Below are positions 45,158 to 54,086 of a stretch of 64,000 bases of DNA, piece by piece (the first letter of the stretch is position 1; every line of letters starts with the position of its first letter). The DNA lies in assembly GCA_964556545.1 (NCBI GenBank), contig CAZKWE010000092.1, forward strand, positions 1 to 64,000, written 5' to 3'. A program made the position numbers and the translations under genes. This DNA comes from JALSKU01 sp964556545. Its GTDB lineage: Bacteria; Campylobacterota; Campylobacteria; Campylobacterales; JALSKU01. Below the pieces are notes generated by a model. The model saw nothing but the letters and a program-made list of their open reading frames with translations. It did not search any database and was not told the DNA's origin.

Positions 45158-47761
45158 TTAGAATAGATTTGCGTTTTTATCTACCCATTTGAAGTATTCA
45201 ATGATATCTTTAACTTGTTTCTTGCTCATACCCTGGTTAGGCATTCTAAGATTGAAGTAATGAATCATTGAGCTAACATAAGGCTCATTATACATTTTTT
45301 CAGGATTAAGTATCCACTCAGTTACCCATTTTTCACCGTTAGGATGTCTTTGAAGAACACCTGTCAAGTCCGGACCTGAACTTACTTTTCCTATAACATG
45401 GCATCCGCCGCATCCGCCTTCGTCAAATGCTATCTTACCTCTCTTGGCCGCTTCACTCATAGGAGTAGCTAACTTACTAACAAGAAGATCTCTGGCTCTA
45501 ATACCAACATCTGCAGTTTTAACCATATATTGCCAAATCATATTTTCAAACAGAATTGCTTTTTCAATATCTCCGGCTTTTAGAGCTTTATCGGACAACT
45601 CTTTTTGTTTTTTGATTTTACTGTACTGATCAAGTGCATCAACAACCAAGTTTTTAACAACCGGATATTTCTCATAGTGATTCTCTTTTAAGAATTTAAC
45701 GACACTTTGGATAACTTTATCGGTTGCATTGTTAACGGCAACTGTTTTCTTGTACTCTGCCATCAACTGTTTCTTGCTCATTTTTGCTCTGTGAATTTTC
45801 TTAGCACTTACATATTTTTTGTTTGGATCTTTAACAAGCAAGTATCCCATCATTTCAAGGTGAAGTGCAGAACAGAACTCAGTACAGTAGTAAGGGAAAA
45901 TACCCTCTCTGTCAGCTTTAAATGTAAGAGCTACGGTTTTACCAGGCTCTAAAGAAGCATGAACATTGTACTGATCTACTGTAAATCCGTGAGTCTCATC
46001 TTCAGCTCTTTCAAGGTTTGTTAGATAAAATGTTACCGTATCTCCGAGATTTACATTTACATGTTCAGGATTGATATGGCTTCTTACCAAAGTTCCATAA
46101 ACATAAACATGTTTACCTTTTCTCACGATTCTCTCTTGTCCTGCAAGAGTTTTACCTCTATGAGGCTTGTCTGTAAAAGGATTGTATCCCATTTTATATC
46201 TAACATAAGGCTTGATCTTGCTTGCTCTGATGGCAACTGCCTGGTGAGGCTCACCAAGACCTATTGGTAGATCGTAAAGCATTTGCATTTTTTTGCCTCT
46301 TATATCAATAAGCTGATGGTTTTGAGGATGCAAAGGTCCGATTCTATCAAATCTGTCTATTGATAACTTGTTTAATGCGATTATATAATCACCCTGAGGA
46401 TCTTCGGATTTACCTTCCATACCGCAAAGGTGACCTATGTTGTAGTTAACATTTATTCTATCTGCAACTTTACAAGTTAGATAACTCCATTTTACAACTT
46501 GGCTGTCAACATAAAGTGAAGTGTATATTTCACCGGTTTTTTTCCAATGTTTACCTATTTGGTTATGCAATGGTCCAAGTCCCAACTCTGCTTGACAATG
46601 TAAAGCTTTTTTCATATCAAGAATCGGAATACCAAACGGGTCTTTTCCGACAAACTCTTTATTTTTAAAAAGTTTCATCATTTTTGCAAAATCATAAACT
46701 GAAGCATGGGTATCAAGTTTACCGCAAACTACTACATACTTTCCATCAGGTGTAACATCAACACCGTGTGGTGATTTTGGCTCAGGAACCAAGAAAAGAC
46801 AGTTGTTTTTTACAGCTACATCAATAGGTATAACTTTCATACCGTTAATGACTTTTACATTTTTTGGATTTTCTGCAAGTTTTGCAAGTTTTTTCCAGTT
46901 ATATACTTGTAAAAAGTCCGTATCGTTTCTTGAACATCCTGCTTCAAAAGGAGGAAGACCTTTTTCGATACCGCCTGTATACATTTCAGAGTTAAAACTG
47001 TTTGTAAAACCCCATCCGTAACTTGCCTCTTTACCTGCATCTGAAAGATCTTGCATATACGGAGGAAGTTCAAGTGTAAAAGATTTTTTTACATTTATCT
47101 TTCCTGTTTTGTTATTAAACTTCCAAATTGTCACACCGCCTCTGTAAGAATCAACATACTCACTCATAGGATGCCAATTGTTATCCAACGGTGCCGCATA
47201 CTGACAAGCTTCCAAGATATATTCACTATTTGGAGTAAAGAAAGCTCCACCGTGATCACTTTTGAAAACCGGGTTTACAACTATTTGCTTTGTAACAAAG
47301 TCTTTCAAATCAATTACAGCGATTCTCGGATTGGCTTTATCATTGATAACAAGCCATTTTCCGTCATATTTTCCGTTTGTTTCAGAGAGTCCCGGGTGGT
47401 GAGTATCACCCCATGTTATCTTTTTGCCCCTTATATTACCTTCGGCAAGAATCTTTTTGGTATCATCATCATAACCCCATCCCTGCCAAGGCTCCGGAGT
47501 AAATACACCTATATACTTTAGTATCTTCATAGAAGGTACGCCGTAAACCATCATTTGTCCGGCTTGACCGGTCGAACTGAAAACCAAGTACTTGTCTCTA
47601 CCGCCGCTTGGCAGATAAGTTTTTGCTGCCGCAAGCAAATCTTGCTGGGTAAGATGCCTCTCTTTCATAACTTTCTCAAGTTCACTTTGAGCTGAAAGCA
47701 AGGTCATACCCACCATTGTACCTAATGCAACGGTAGCTACTTTTCTAACCATTTGCTTCAT
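45158..47761 (-). CDS. nosZ: Nitrous oxide reductase with C-terminal cytochrome c domain (clade II NosZ)
   Basis: 867 residues. Sec-type signal peptide (about 1-24, LLSAQS), not twin-arginine, as in clade II. A seven-bladed propeller carries the CuZ histidines (THHPGLSE, DHGGAFF, SPHGVDVTPDGKY). The cupredoxin CuA domain has YYCTEFCSALHLEMMGYL, which contains the CuA ligands. A C-terminal monohaem cytochrome c domain has GCGGCH (CxxCH ending near 788), the Wolinella-type fusion. It reduces N2O to N2 in the periplasm as terminal respiratory enzyme. First gene of the nos locus. Confidence 0.98.
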   Translation of the reverse strand: MKQMVRKVATVALGTMVGMTLLSAQSELEKVMKERHLTQQDLLAAAKTYLPSGGRDKYLVFSSTGQAGQMMVYGVPSMKILKYIGVFTPEPWQGWGYDDDTKKILAEGNIRGKKITWGDTHHPGLSETNGKYDGKWLVINDKANPRIAVIDLKDFVTKQIVVNPVFKSDHGGAFFTPNSEYILEACQYAAPLDNNWHPMSEYVDSYRGGVTIWKFNNKTGKINVKKSFTLELPPYMQDLSDAGKEASYGWGFTNSFNSEMYTGGIEKGLPPFEAGCSRNDTDFLQVYNWKKLAKLAENPKNVKVINGMKVIPIDVAVKNNCLFLVPEPKSPHGVDVTPDGKYVVVCGKLDTHASVYDFAKMMKLFKNKEFVGKDPFGIPILDMKKALHCQAELGLGPLHNQIGKHWKKTGEIYTSLYVDSQVVKWSYLTCKVADRINVNYNIGHLCGMEGKSEDPQGDYIIALNKLSIDRFDRIGPLHPQNHQLIDIRGKKMQMLYDLPIGLGEPHQAVAIRASKIKPYVRYKMGYNPFTDKPHRGKTLAGQERIVRKGKHVYVYGTLVRSHINPEHVNVNLGDTVTFYLTNLERAEDETHGFTVDQYNVHASLEPGKTVALTFKADREGIFPYYCTEFCSALHLEMMGYLLVKDPNKKYVSAKKIHRAKMSKKQLMAEYKKTVAVNNATDKVIQSVVKFLKENHYEKYPVVKNLVVDALDQYSKIKKQKELSDKALKAGDIEKAILFENMIWQYMVKTADVGIRARDLLVSKLATPMSEAAKRGKIAFDEGGCGGCHVIGKVSSGPDLTGVLQRHPNGEKWVTEWILNPEKMYNEPYVSSMIHYFNLRMPNQGMSKKQVKDIIEYFKWVDKNANLF

Positions 47762-47823
47762 ATATCCTCCTTAAAAATTTTTGAATTTCTGTTTTTATAA
47801 ACCAAACATAATTCTATGGTGAA

Positions 47824-47865
47824 ATTATAGTTAAATTTATGTTAAATTTCCTTGATTATCATCAA
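47824..47865 (-). promoter_or_regulatory. FNR/CRP-type class II promoter of nosZ
   Basis: On the minus strand TTGAT-GATA-ATCAA (47852-47865), a perfect FNR consensus, then 22 bases, then a perfect TATAAT (47824-47829). The centre is at -41.5. An FNR-family activator (NssR-like in Campylobacterota) would switch on N2O respiration under low oxygen or nitrosative signals. Confidence 0.82.
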
Positions 47866-48056
47866 GTCATAAATGTGTTATTTTAAGTTTTATATTTATG
47901 CTATTTTAAGCTTTTCTATAAAAATACCTAAATACCGGGATCCGTTTAAAAGAAATTATTTATTGTGATATTTAAAATAATTACAAAAAAATTGTAAATT
48001 TTATACATTTATGCTAAAATACGCCAAATTCTTCATATAACCTTAAGGAAACAGTT

Positions 48057-48311
48057 ATGCAAAGCAATGATGATAATAATAAAAACCTAAGAGAAGCTGC
48101 AAAAAAAGAGTTGGAAGAGCTTGCAAAAGTTAGAAACGAATTTTACAAATATTTAGATACTCATTTACCAAAGACCGAAAACCGGTTTGATTTTAGCACC
48201 AATCCGCAATTAGATGCAAAAAATATATATTCTCTTTTTTATAAACTTGATTATCAAGCAAGAAAATTAAGACCATATATGGCAAAAGCTTACAATCTTA
48301 AATTAGAATAG
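48057..48311 (+). CDS. Small conserved-type hypothetical protein
   Basis: 84 residues, mostly helical and charged (NLREAAKKELEELAKVRNEFYKYLDTHLPKTENRF). No membrane segment or cysteine. AAGGAAA precedes the ATG and a TAAAAT at 48015-48020 could be its -10. It lies 8 bases before alr and is probably co-transcribed with it. I do not recognise the family. Confidence 0.65.
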   Translation: MQSNDDNNKNLREAAKKELEELAKVRNEFYKYLDTHLPKTENRFDFSTNPQLDAKNIYSLFYKLDYQARKLRPYMAKAYNLKLE

Positions 48312-48319
48312 GGTTTAAA

Positions 48320-49339
48320 GTGTCTTACATTACAATAAACAAATCTAACTTTTTTCATAACTTAAATATAATTTCCAAACAAATAGGCGGTATTGAAAAA
48401 CTTTTTGTTGTCTTAAAAGACAATGCCTACGGACATGGGCTGGAAGAGATGGCAAAACTTTCAAAAGAATACGGGGCAACAAGATGTGCTGTAAAAACTT
48501 TTAAAGAAGCACTTCGCATACAAAAATTCTTTAACTACATATTGGTCCTTAGCGACATTCCGCAAGAAAAGATAAATTTTATCGGAACAACCATAAATCA
48601 TATATCATCTATAGCAAAAATACCAAAAGGCTCTTTTGTAGAGTTAAAAATTGATACTGGAATGCATAGAAACGGTATAAAAGCAAATGAAATTGGCAAT
48701 GCACTAAAACTTATAAAACAAAAGGGGCTGATACTCAAAGGAGTTTTTACACACTTTAGAAGTGCTGATGTCCTAAGTAGTGAATACTTTTGGCAGCGGG
48801 AAAATTTCAAAATTATCAAAAGTAAAATAAAAAATCTTTGCAGGCAACACAAAATGCCAAAGCCTTACTTTCATTCTCATAATTCAGCCGCAATTTTTAG
48901 AAATTGTAATTTTAATGAAGATTTTGCAAGAAGCGGTATAAGCATATACGGATATCACTACTTAAATCCGCCTCTGCAAAATCCTTCTTTAAAACCTGTT
49001 CTTTCACTTTGGGCGGAAAAAATGAGCCAAAGAGAATTGAAAAAGGGAGAAAGAGTAGGATATGGCGGAGTTTTTGAAGCCAAAAAAGATATGATAATCT
49101 CAACTTATGATATAGGATACGGGGACGGTCTTTTTAGATATAACGGACTTGGCAATTTAAAAATACAAAATGGAAAATCCATACTCGGAAGAGTTTCGAT
49201 GGATAGTTTTTGTATAGAGGGAAATGATGAGAAAGTATGTGTATTTGACAATGCAACATATCTTGCTGATTATTTCAAAACTATTACTTACGAAATAATC
49301 ACAAATCTTTCACCATATATAAAAAGAATTATTGTTTAA
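48320..49339 (+). CDS. alr: Alanine racemase
   Basis: 339 residues, slightly short for the family. PLP lysine Lys33 in VVLKDNAYGHG. LKIDTGMHRNGI (about 109-120), HSHNSAAIF, ARSGISIYGYH, and the second-domain catalytic Tyr in ERVGYGGVFEA are all present. It makes D-alanine for peptidoglycan. Start is GTG with AGGG upstream. Confidence 0.93.
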   Translation: MSYITINKSNFFHNLNIISKQIGGIEKLFVVLKDNAYGHGLEEMAKLSKEYGATRCAVKTFKEALRIQKFFNYILVLSDIPQEKINFIGTTINHISSIAKIPKGSFVELKIDTGMHRNGIKANEIGNALKLIKQKGLILKGVFTHFRSADVLSSEYFWQRENFKIIKSKIKNLCRQHKMPKPYFHSHNSAAIFRNCNFNEDFARSGISIYGYHYLNPPLQNPSLKPVLSLWAEKMSQRELKKGERVGYGGVFEAKKDMIISTYDIGYGDGLFRYNGLGNLKIQNGKSILGRVSMDSFCIEGNDEKVCVFDNATYLADYFKTITYEIITNLSPYIKRIIV

Positions 49340-49377
49340 AAGTGTAAAATTTTTCTTGCAAAATCTTATACTTTATT

Positions 49378-50295
49378 TTAATTATCTTTAAAAAAATCTT
49401 CTATCGTTTTTGAATACTCCTCTTTTTGGGAAATTTTGCCATGTATCTCATATTTCAATTCTTCAAGTCTTTTGATTCTATCTTGAGTGCTTGGGTGAGT
49501 TGCAAAAAGTGAAGCAAAAGATATGTCTTTGCCTGCAAACGGATTTACTATGAACATATGGGATGTCTCTTCGGTAGCACCGCGAACAATACCTTCTTTG
49601 TTATAATTTTCAAGTTTTACAAGTGCGCTTTGAAGCCACTCGGGATGGCCTGTCAATTTTGCTGCTCCGGCATCTGCTTCATATTCTCTGCTTCTGCTTA
49701 TAGCCATTTGGATAACAGAAGCGGCTATGGGTAAAAGTATGGCAAGAAGTATCATTACAAAAGGATTTGAGCCTCTCTCGTCATCTCTTCCGCCGCCAAA
49801 TATCGCTCCCCACTGCATTATATTTGCTATCCACGCAATGGCTCCTGCTATGGTGGCGGCAATAGTACCGGTAAGTATATCATAATGCCTTACATGGCTT
49901 AATTCATGAGCCAAAACTCCCTCTATCTCTTCTTCGCTTAAAAGATCAAGTATCCCCTCAGTTACCGCTACTGCGGCATGAGAAGGATTTCGTCCTGTTG
50001 CAAAGGCATTTGGAATCTTATCCGGAATAATATAAACTTTCGGCATGGGAAGTCCGGCTTTTTTTGCAAGTTTTTTAACAATGGCATAAAGACCGGGTGC
50101 ACTTTTTTCATCTACCTCAACTGCATTATAGTGGGCTAAAACCATTTTGTCAGAGTAAAAATAACTAACAAAATTCATAAGCCCCACTACGACAAGTGCA
50201 AAAAACATACCGCTTTGCCCGCCAAAAAATGCACCTATCCACATAAACAAGAGTGTAAGACAAAACATTAACAAAAAAGTTTTTAACTTTTCCAT
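49378..50295 (-). CDS. htpX: Membrane zinc metalloprotease HtpX
   Basis: 305 residues. Two N-terminal membrane segments (about 7-50), zinc motif HELSHVRH (about 130-137), two further segments, and the third ligand in SREYEADAGAAKLTG. C-terminal FATHPSTQDRIKRLEEL is typical. It degrades misfolded membrane proteins. GGAGAATTAA precedes the ATG. Last gene of a four-gene minus-strand run from rsmG. Confidence 0.95.
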   Translation of the reverse strand: MEKLKTFLLMFCLTLLFMWIGAFFGGQSGMFFALVVVGLMNFVSYFYSDKMVLAHYNAVEVDEKSAPGLYAIVKKLAKKAGLPMPKVYIIPDKIPNAFATGRNPSHAAVAVTEGILDLLSEEEIEGVLAHELSHVRHYDILTGTIAATIAGAIAWIANIMQWGAIFGGGRDDERGSNPFVMILLAILLPIAASVIQMAISRSREYEADAGAAKLTGHPEWLQSALVKLENYNKEGIVRGATEETSHMFIVNPFAGKDISFASLFATHPSTQDRIKRLEELKYEIHGKISQKEEYSKTIEDFFKDN

Positions 50296-50664
50296 TTAAT
50301 TCTCCTTTTGATACACTACCCCGTCAATTCCTTTAAATACTGCCCATTCAAGCTCTTCATCATTTTTTACCGGCAGTATAATTTTCATATCAAACATATA
50401 TTCATTTGCAATATTTTGAGCATCTTTTGCAAATTCTCTCTTTACAAATGCAAAATCACACTCCAAAGCATTGGCATAAACCAACTCTTTTATGGTTTTT
50501 ACTCTCATTGCATATGACACATTGTTTGTTTTGCAATATTTAGCAATTTTTATATCATAATCAAATAAAACAGTTGAGTTTGAAGGGGTTGATTTTATAT
50601 CTTCTATCGTTATTATTTCAAAAAAAGGTAAATGATCATTAAATATATCTCCGAATATCAGCAT
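50296..50664 (-). CDS. Hypothetical protein, Campylobacterota-type
   Basis: 122 residues, soluble. FNDHLPFFEI, NSTVLFDYDIKIAKYCKTNNVSYAMRVKTIKE and YMFDMKIILPV suggest a small alpha/beta fold. No catalytic motif recognised. Packed directly between the PP0621-type gene and htpX, with its stop touching the htpX start, so it is expressed with them. Confidence 0.65.
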   Translation of the reverse strand: MLIFGDIFNDHLPFFEIITIEDIKSTPSNSTVLFDYDIKIAKYCKTNNVSYAMRVKTIKELVYANALECDFAFVKREFAKDAQNIANEYMFDMKIILPVKNDEELEWAVFKGIDGVVYQKEN

Positions 50665-50665
50665 T

Positions 50666-50893
50666 TTATCCCTTTGTCATGCACTCTTTGGAACAGTAGA
50701 ATTTTCCATTTTTTATAAAAGCTTCTTTTGAAGATATAAAAGTTCCGCATTCACAACACTCAACCATCTCTTCGCTATCATTATCATCTTTTTTGAAAGA
50801 TTTGCTATCTTTTGATGCTATATTTTTTTCTTTAAAAAACAGTATATAGACCGCATAGACAATCACACCGAAAATTAACCATTTTAATATCAT
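50666..50893 (-). CDS. PP0621-type membrane-anchored zinc-ribbon-like protein
   Basis: 75 residues. One N-terminal membrane segment (about 4-20), an acidic/lysine linker, and a C-terminal CCECGTFISSKEAFIKNGKFYCSKEC with the CxxC...CxxxC zinc-binding pattern. Small proteins of this pattern occur in many proteobacteria without known function. Overlaps rsmG by 1 base. Confidence 0.7.
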   Translation of the reverse strand: MILKWLIFGVIVYAVYILFFKEKNIASKDSKSFKKDDNDSEEMVECCECGTFISSKEAFIKNGKFYCSKECMTKG

Positions 50894-51435
50894 TACACAC
50901 CTTTTATATAAATATATCTTCTGTTATTGTTTTGTATCATATCATATTTTATATTATCCAACTCTTTTGTGACACTACTTCCTTTGTAAAGAAGAAGTTT
51001 TGTTTTTTTATTCAAAAAATTTTTTGAAAGCTTTAACAATACATTGGTATCCGTTACCGCCCTTGAAACTATCAAATCCACAAAAAACACTTCGCACTCT
51101 TCTACTCTTTTGCTTAAAACAGTTACATTTTTCAACTCAAGTCTGCTTTTTGCCAAATGCAAAAAAGAACTTTTTTTCTTTATGGGTTCAAGCAAAGTTA
51201 CTTTTTTTTCAGGATAAAAAAGAGCTATGATAAGCCCGGGAAATCCTGCTCCGCTTCCTATATCAAGGATATTTTGATGATTTTTCAAAAATTTTACAGG
51301 ATAAATACTGTCTTTAATATATTTTACAATATCTTCTTTACTCTTAACTCCGCTGATATTGTGGACTTTATTGTATGAAAGCAAAAGTTCGCAAAAAATA
51401 TCTATCTTTTCGTCAAGCTTTATATCGGTTATCAA
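50893..51435 (-). CDS. rsmG: 16S rRNA (guanine-527 N7) methyltransferase
   Basis: 180 residues, short for RsmG but complete in its core. NILDIGSGAGFPGLIIAL (about 60-77) binds S-adenosylmethionine and VTLLEPIKKKSSFL follows; DLIVSRAV marks the catalytic region. Starts with TTG at 51435 behind AGAGGTGAG. Loss confers low-level streptomycin resistance in other bacteria. Just downstream of the inverted-repeat element. Confidence 0.9.
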   Translation of the reverse strand: MITDIKLDEKIDIFCELLLSYNKVHNISGVKSKEDIVKYIKDSIYPVKFLKNHQNILDIGSGAGFPGLIIALFYPEKKVTLLEPIKKKSSFLHLAKSRLELKNVTVLSKRVEECEVFFVDLIVSRAVTDTNVLLKLSKNFLNKKTKLLLYKGSSVTKELDNIKYDMIQNNNRRYIYIKGV

Positions 51436-51450
51436 TTCTCACCTCTTTTT

Positions 51451-51724
51451 TAAGTACTCAACCAAAAGAAACCCCGATTAATAGAAGCTCAAAAAAGCTG
51501 CATTTACAAGGTGAAAAACTCGCAGTCGTATTTGTTATACTTCAAGAGTTTTGAGCGTTGTAAATGCAATTTTTTTGAGCTTCCCTTCGGGCACAAAGAT
51601 AACGGCACGATTACAATGCTCAGATTTGCTTGAATTACCTACGGGTAGTCCTGCACAAATCTGCTTCGTACTCATACCGTTCTTTTTATGCTATTAATCG
51701 GGGTTTCTTTTGGTTGGGTACTTA
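51451..51724. repeat. Non-coding element with 34-bp terminal inverted repeats
   Basis: Outer arms 51451-51484 and 51691-51724 are inverted copies with one mismatch (TAAGTACTCAACCAAAAG... and its complement). A second, nested inverted repeat lies inside the left half: GAAGCTC...TGCATTTACAA (from 51484) with TTGTAAATGCA...GAGCTTC (to 51583), making a long imperfect stem-loop. No open reading frame. The right arm contains the ribA stop codon, so the element abuts the gene exactly. It resembles a MITE-type or ncRNA-encoding repeat; I cannot name it. End-like sequences recur at 16309-16326 and 27938-27955. Confidence 0.75.
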
Positions 51725-52288
51725 TAGCAAATGACCCATTTTCTCTTTTTTTGTCTTAAGATACTCTTTGTTATATCTGTTTGACTCCATTATGATAGGT
51801 ACTCTTTCGGTAATTTCTATATCTTTTAAACTTTCTATCTTTTTTGGATTGTTTGTTAAAAGTTTAATTTTTCCGATACCAAAATAATTCAATACAAATT
51901 CAACCATTTCATAACTTCTTTCATCATCACTAAAACCAAGTTGATGATTGGCTTCAACCGTATCGTAACCGCTATCTTGCAAGGCATAGGCATTTACCTT
52001 GTTTAGCAAACCTATATTTCTTCCTTCCTGCCTTAGATATATAACCAACCCCCCATCTCGTGCAATCTTTTTTAATGAATATTCAAGCTGATCTCTACAA
52101 TCACACTTCAGGCTTCCTATGGCATCTCCGGTCAAACACTCGCTATGTACTCTAACAAGAGGAGTATCACCAAAAGGCTCTTTAAATATAACCAAATGCT
52201 CTTTTTCCCTCTGCTTAAAAGCTATTATCTTAAATATGCCGAATCTCGTCGGAAGATTTGCCCGTTTTGAAACTTTTATATCTTTCAT
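51722..52288 (-). CDS. ribA: GTP cyclohydrolase II
   Basis: 188 residues. Zinc cysteines in SECLTGDAIGSLKCDCRDQLE (about 47-67), YLRQEGRNIGLL, and the GTP-binding LTNNPKKI. First step of riboflavin synthesis. The stop codon lies inside the terminal repeat of the neighbouring element, but the length is near the family norm so the protein seems whole. Divergent from hemB across 60 bases. Confidence 0.95.
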   Translation of the reverse strand: MKDIKVSKRANLPTRFGIFKIIAFKQREKEHLVIFKEPFGDTPLVRVHSECLTGDAIGSLKCDCRDQLEYSLKKIARDGGLVIYLRQEGRNIGLLNKVNAYALQDSGYDTVEANHQLGFSDDERSYEMVEFVLNYFGIGKIKLLTNNPKKIESLKDIEITERVPIIMESNRYNKEYLKTKKEKMGHLL

Positions 52289-52348
52289 CTTTTTTTATAC
52301 TCTTTTTTGTTAAAATGTTTGCAATTTTATCTAAAATAAGGAAAAAAG

Positions 52349-53317
52349 ATGTTTAAGAGATTTAGAAGATTAAGAATTAATGAAAATTTAAGAAATCTTG
52401 TTGCCGAGACAAAACTTGATACAAATGATTTTATATATCCGCTTTTTATAAAACCGGGGACCGGAATAAAAAAAGAGATAGACTCAATGCCGGGAGTTTA
52501 TCAAATGAGTATTGACAATATCCTAAAAGAGTGCAAAGAGTTGCAAAAACTGGGATTGAAATCAATCATACTTTTCGGAATTCCGGAAGTTAAAGATTCT
52601 ATAGGAAGTGATGCTTTATGCGATCACGGCATTATGGCAACTGCTATAAAAGAGATCAAAAAAGCTTATGCGGATATGTTTGTTATAACAGACCTTTGTT
52701 TTTGCGAATACACCGACCATGGACATTGCGGCATACTTGATATGCAAAATAAAACAGTTGATAACGATAAAACATTAAAAATCTTAGGTGAACAAGCGAT
52801 CATACATGCAAAAGCAGGAGCCGACATGATAGCGCCAAGCGGTATGATGGACGGTATGATAAGTGCTATCAGAGAATCTTTGGACAAGGCCGGCTTCATA
52901 AATCTTCCCATTATGAGTTATTCTACCAAATTTGCAAGCTCATATTATGGTCCCTTTAGAGATGTCGCCGAATCTGCTCCGAGTTTTGGAGACAGAAGAA
53001 GTTACCAAATGAATCCTGCCAACAGAAGAGAAGCTATAAATGAATCTCTTGAAGATGAAAAAGAGGGAGCGGACATACTGATGGTAAAACCTGCACTTGC
53101 TTATATGGATATTATAAGAGATATAAGAGAAAAAACACTTTTACCCTTAGCTGTTTATAATGTGAGCGGAGAATATTCGATGCTTAAAATGGCCGGAAAA
53201 ATGGGGCTTATTGATTATGAAAAAGTTATGATGGAAACTCTTACAGGGTTTAAAAGAGCCGGAGCTGATATTATCATAACTTACCATGCCAAAGAGGCTG
53301 CAACAATCTTAAGCTGA
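52349..53317 (+). CDS. hemB: Delta-aminolevulinic acid dehydratase (porphobilinogen synthase)
   Basis: 322 residues. Metal-site cysteines in DLCFCEYTDHGHCG (about 117-130), Schiff-base lysines in SYSTKFASSYYGPF (about 195) and MVKPALAYMD (about 248). SAPSFGDRRSYQMNPANRREA is family-typical. Joins two aminolevulinates into porphobilinogen for haem, needed in quantity for the cytochromes of this locus. AAGGAAA precedes the ATG. Confidence 0.97.
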   Translation: MFKRFRRLRINENLRNLVAETKLDTNDFIYPLFIKPGTGIKKEIDSMPGVYQMSIDNILKECKELQKLGLKSIILFGIPEVKDSIGSDALCDHGIMATAIKEIKKAYADMFVITDLCFCEYTDHGHCGILDMQNKTVDNDKTLKILGEQAIIHAKAGADMIAPSGMMDGMISAIRESLDKAGFINLPIMSYSTKFASSYYGPFRDVAESAPSFGDRRSYQMNPANRREAINESLEDEKEGADILMVKPALAYMDIIRDIREKTLLPLAVYNVSGEYSMLKMAGKMGLIDYEKVMMETLTGFKRAGADIIITYHAKEAATILS

Positions 53318-53377
53318 CTTGTTTTTATGCAACTTTTTGTATTTTGCATAAAGTGTATCTCTATCAGCCCCATATAA

Positions 53378-53416
53378 TCCATAGCAACTTTTTTTATATA
53401 AATTTGTTGCTATGGA
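53378..53416. terminator. Hairpin between hemB and PAS gene
   Basis: TCCATAGCAAC and GTTGCTATGGA form a perfect 11-bp stem around an AT-rich loop, between two convergent genes. Another 8-bp stem (TTATGCAA/TTGCATAA) precedes it. Probably a two-way terminator, although it lacks a clear T run. Confidence 0.5.
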
Positions 53417-53429
53417 ACAAATCTAAACT

Positions 53430-53948
53430 TTAGTAGAGTTTATAAAATTCATCAAGAAGAGTATCTATACTCAAGTCATGCTCTTCCAAAAGATTTGTAA
53501 GATATTTTTCACTACCTGTCATACCTTCACTCTTTTCTATCTCAACAAGTTTTTTGTATATAGGCAAAAGTACATCGGTTATCTTTTTTGAAATTGTTTT
53601 TCTATAAGCCACATAACCTGTAATTTCACCGCTGTTTATATCTTTTTTAAAATCAAAATGTGTAAAAACCCAATAGTATCTTCCATCTTTTGCCAGATTT
53701 TTTACTGCAAGATTTATATTTTGTCCGTTTTTTAACCTGTCCCAAAGGATTTTAAAGGCAATTTTCGGCATATCAGGATGCCTTACTATACTATGAGGCT
53801 GACCTATAAGTTCCTCTTTGGAATATCTTGAAATTTCTGCAAAGTAGTCATTGCAGTCGGTAATCACACCTTTTAAATCCGTACTGCTTTCAATGTATTT
53901 GGTATTATCAAGTATAATTTCTTCATCAATCGGCTCAGGTCTTTTCAT
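53430..53948 (-). CDS. Aer/CetB-like PAS-domain redox sensor
   Basis: 172 residues. A single PAS domain (about 18-125): ESSTDLKGVITDCNDYFAEISRYSKEELIG, then the Aer-type HSIVRHPDMPKIAFKILWDRLKNGQ and the FAD-pocket tryptophan in YYWVFTHF. The rest is a helical tail. Matches in size and layout CetB of C. jejuni, which binds FAD and signals through CetA for energy taxis. No CetA-like receptor in the window. AAGGA before the ATG. Confidence 0.82.
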   Translation of the reverse strand: MKRPEPIDEEIILDNTKYIESSTDLKGVITDCNDYFAEISRYSKEELIGQPHSIVRHPDMPKIAFKILWDRLKNGQNINLAVKNLAKDGRYYWVFTHFDFKKDINSGEITGYVAYRKTISKKITDVLLPIYKKLVEIEKSEGMTGSEKYLTNLLEEHDLSIDTLLDEFYKLY

Positions 53949-54086
53949 TTGTTATCCTTAAAAATTTTTTTGTATTATAGCAAAAGATGCTTACAAAAAT
54001 GATTATTTTCATCTTTAACTTTTATTATCAACTTTTTTTTATATAATTTTAGGTAGTATATTATCTTTTTTAAAAAGGATACAATA

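Noticed and set aside
47051..47521. 156-codon plus-strand ORF inside nosZ
   Set aside because: Antisense to a strongly conserved gene and rich in residues expected from complementing nosZ codons; a shadow frame.
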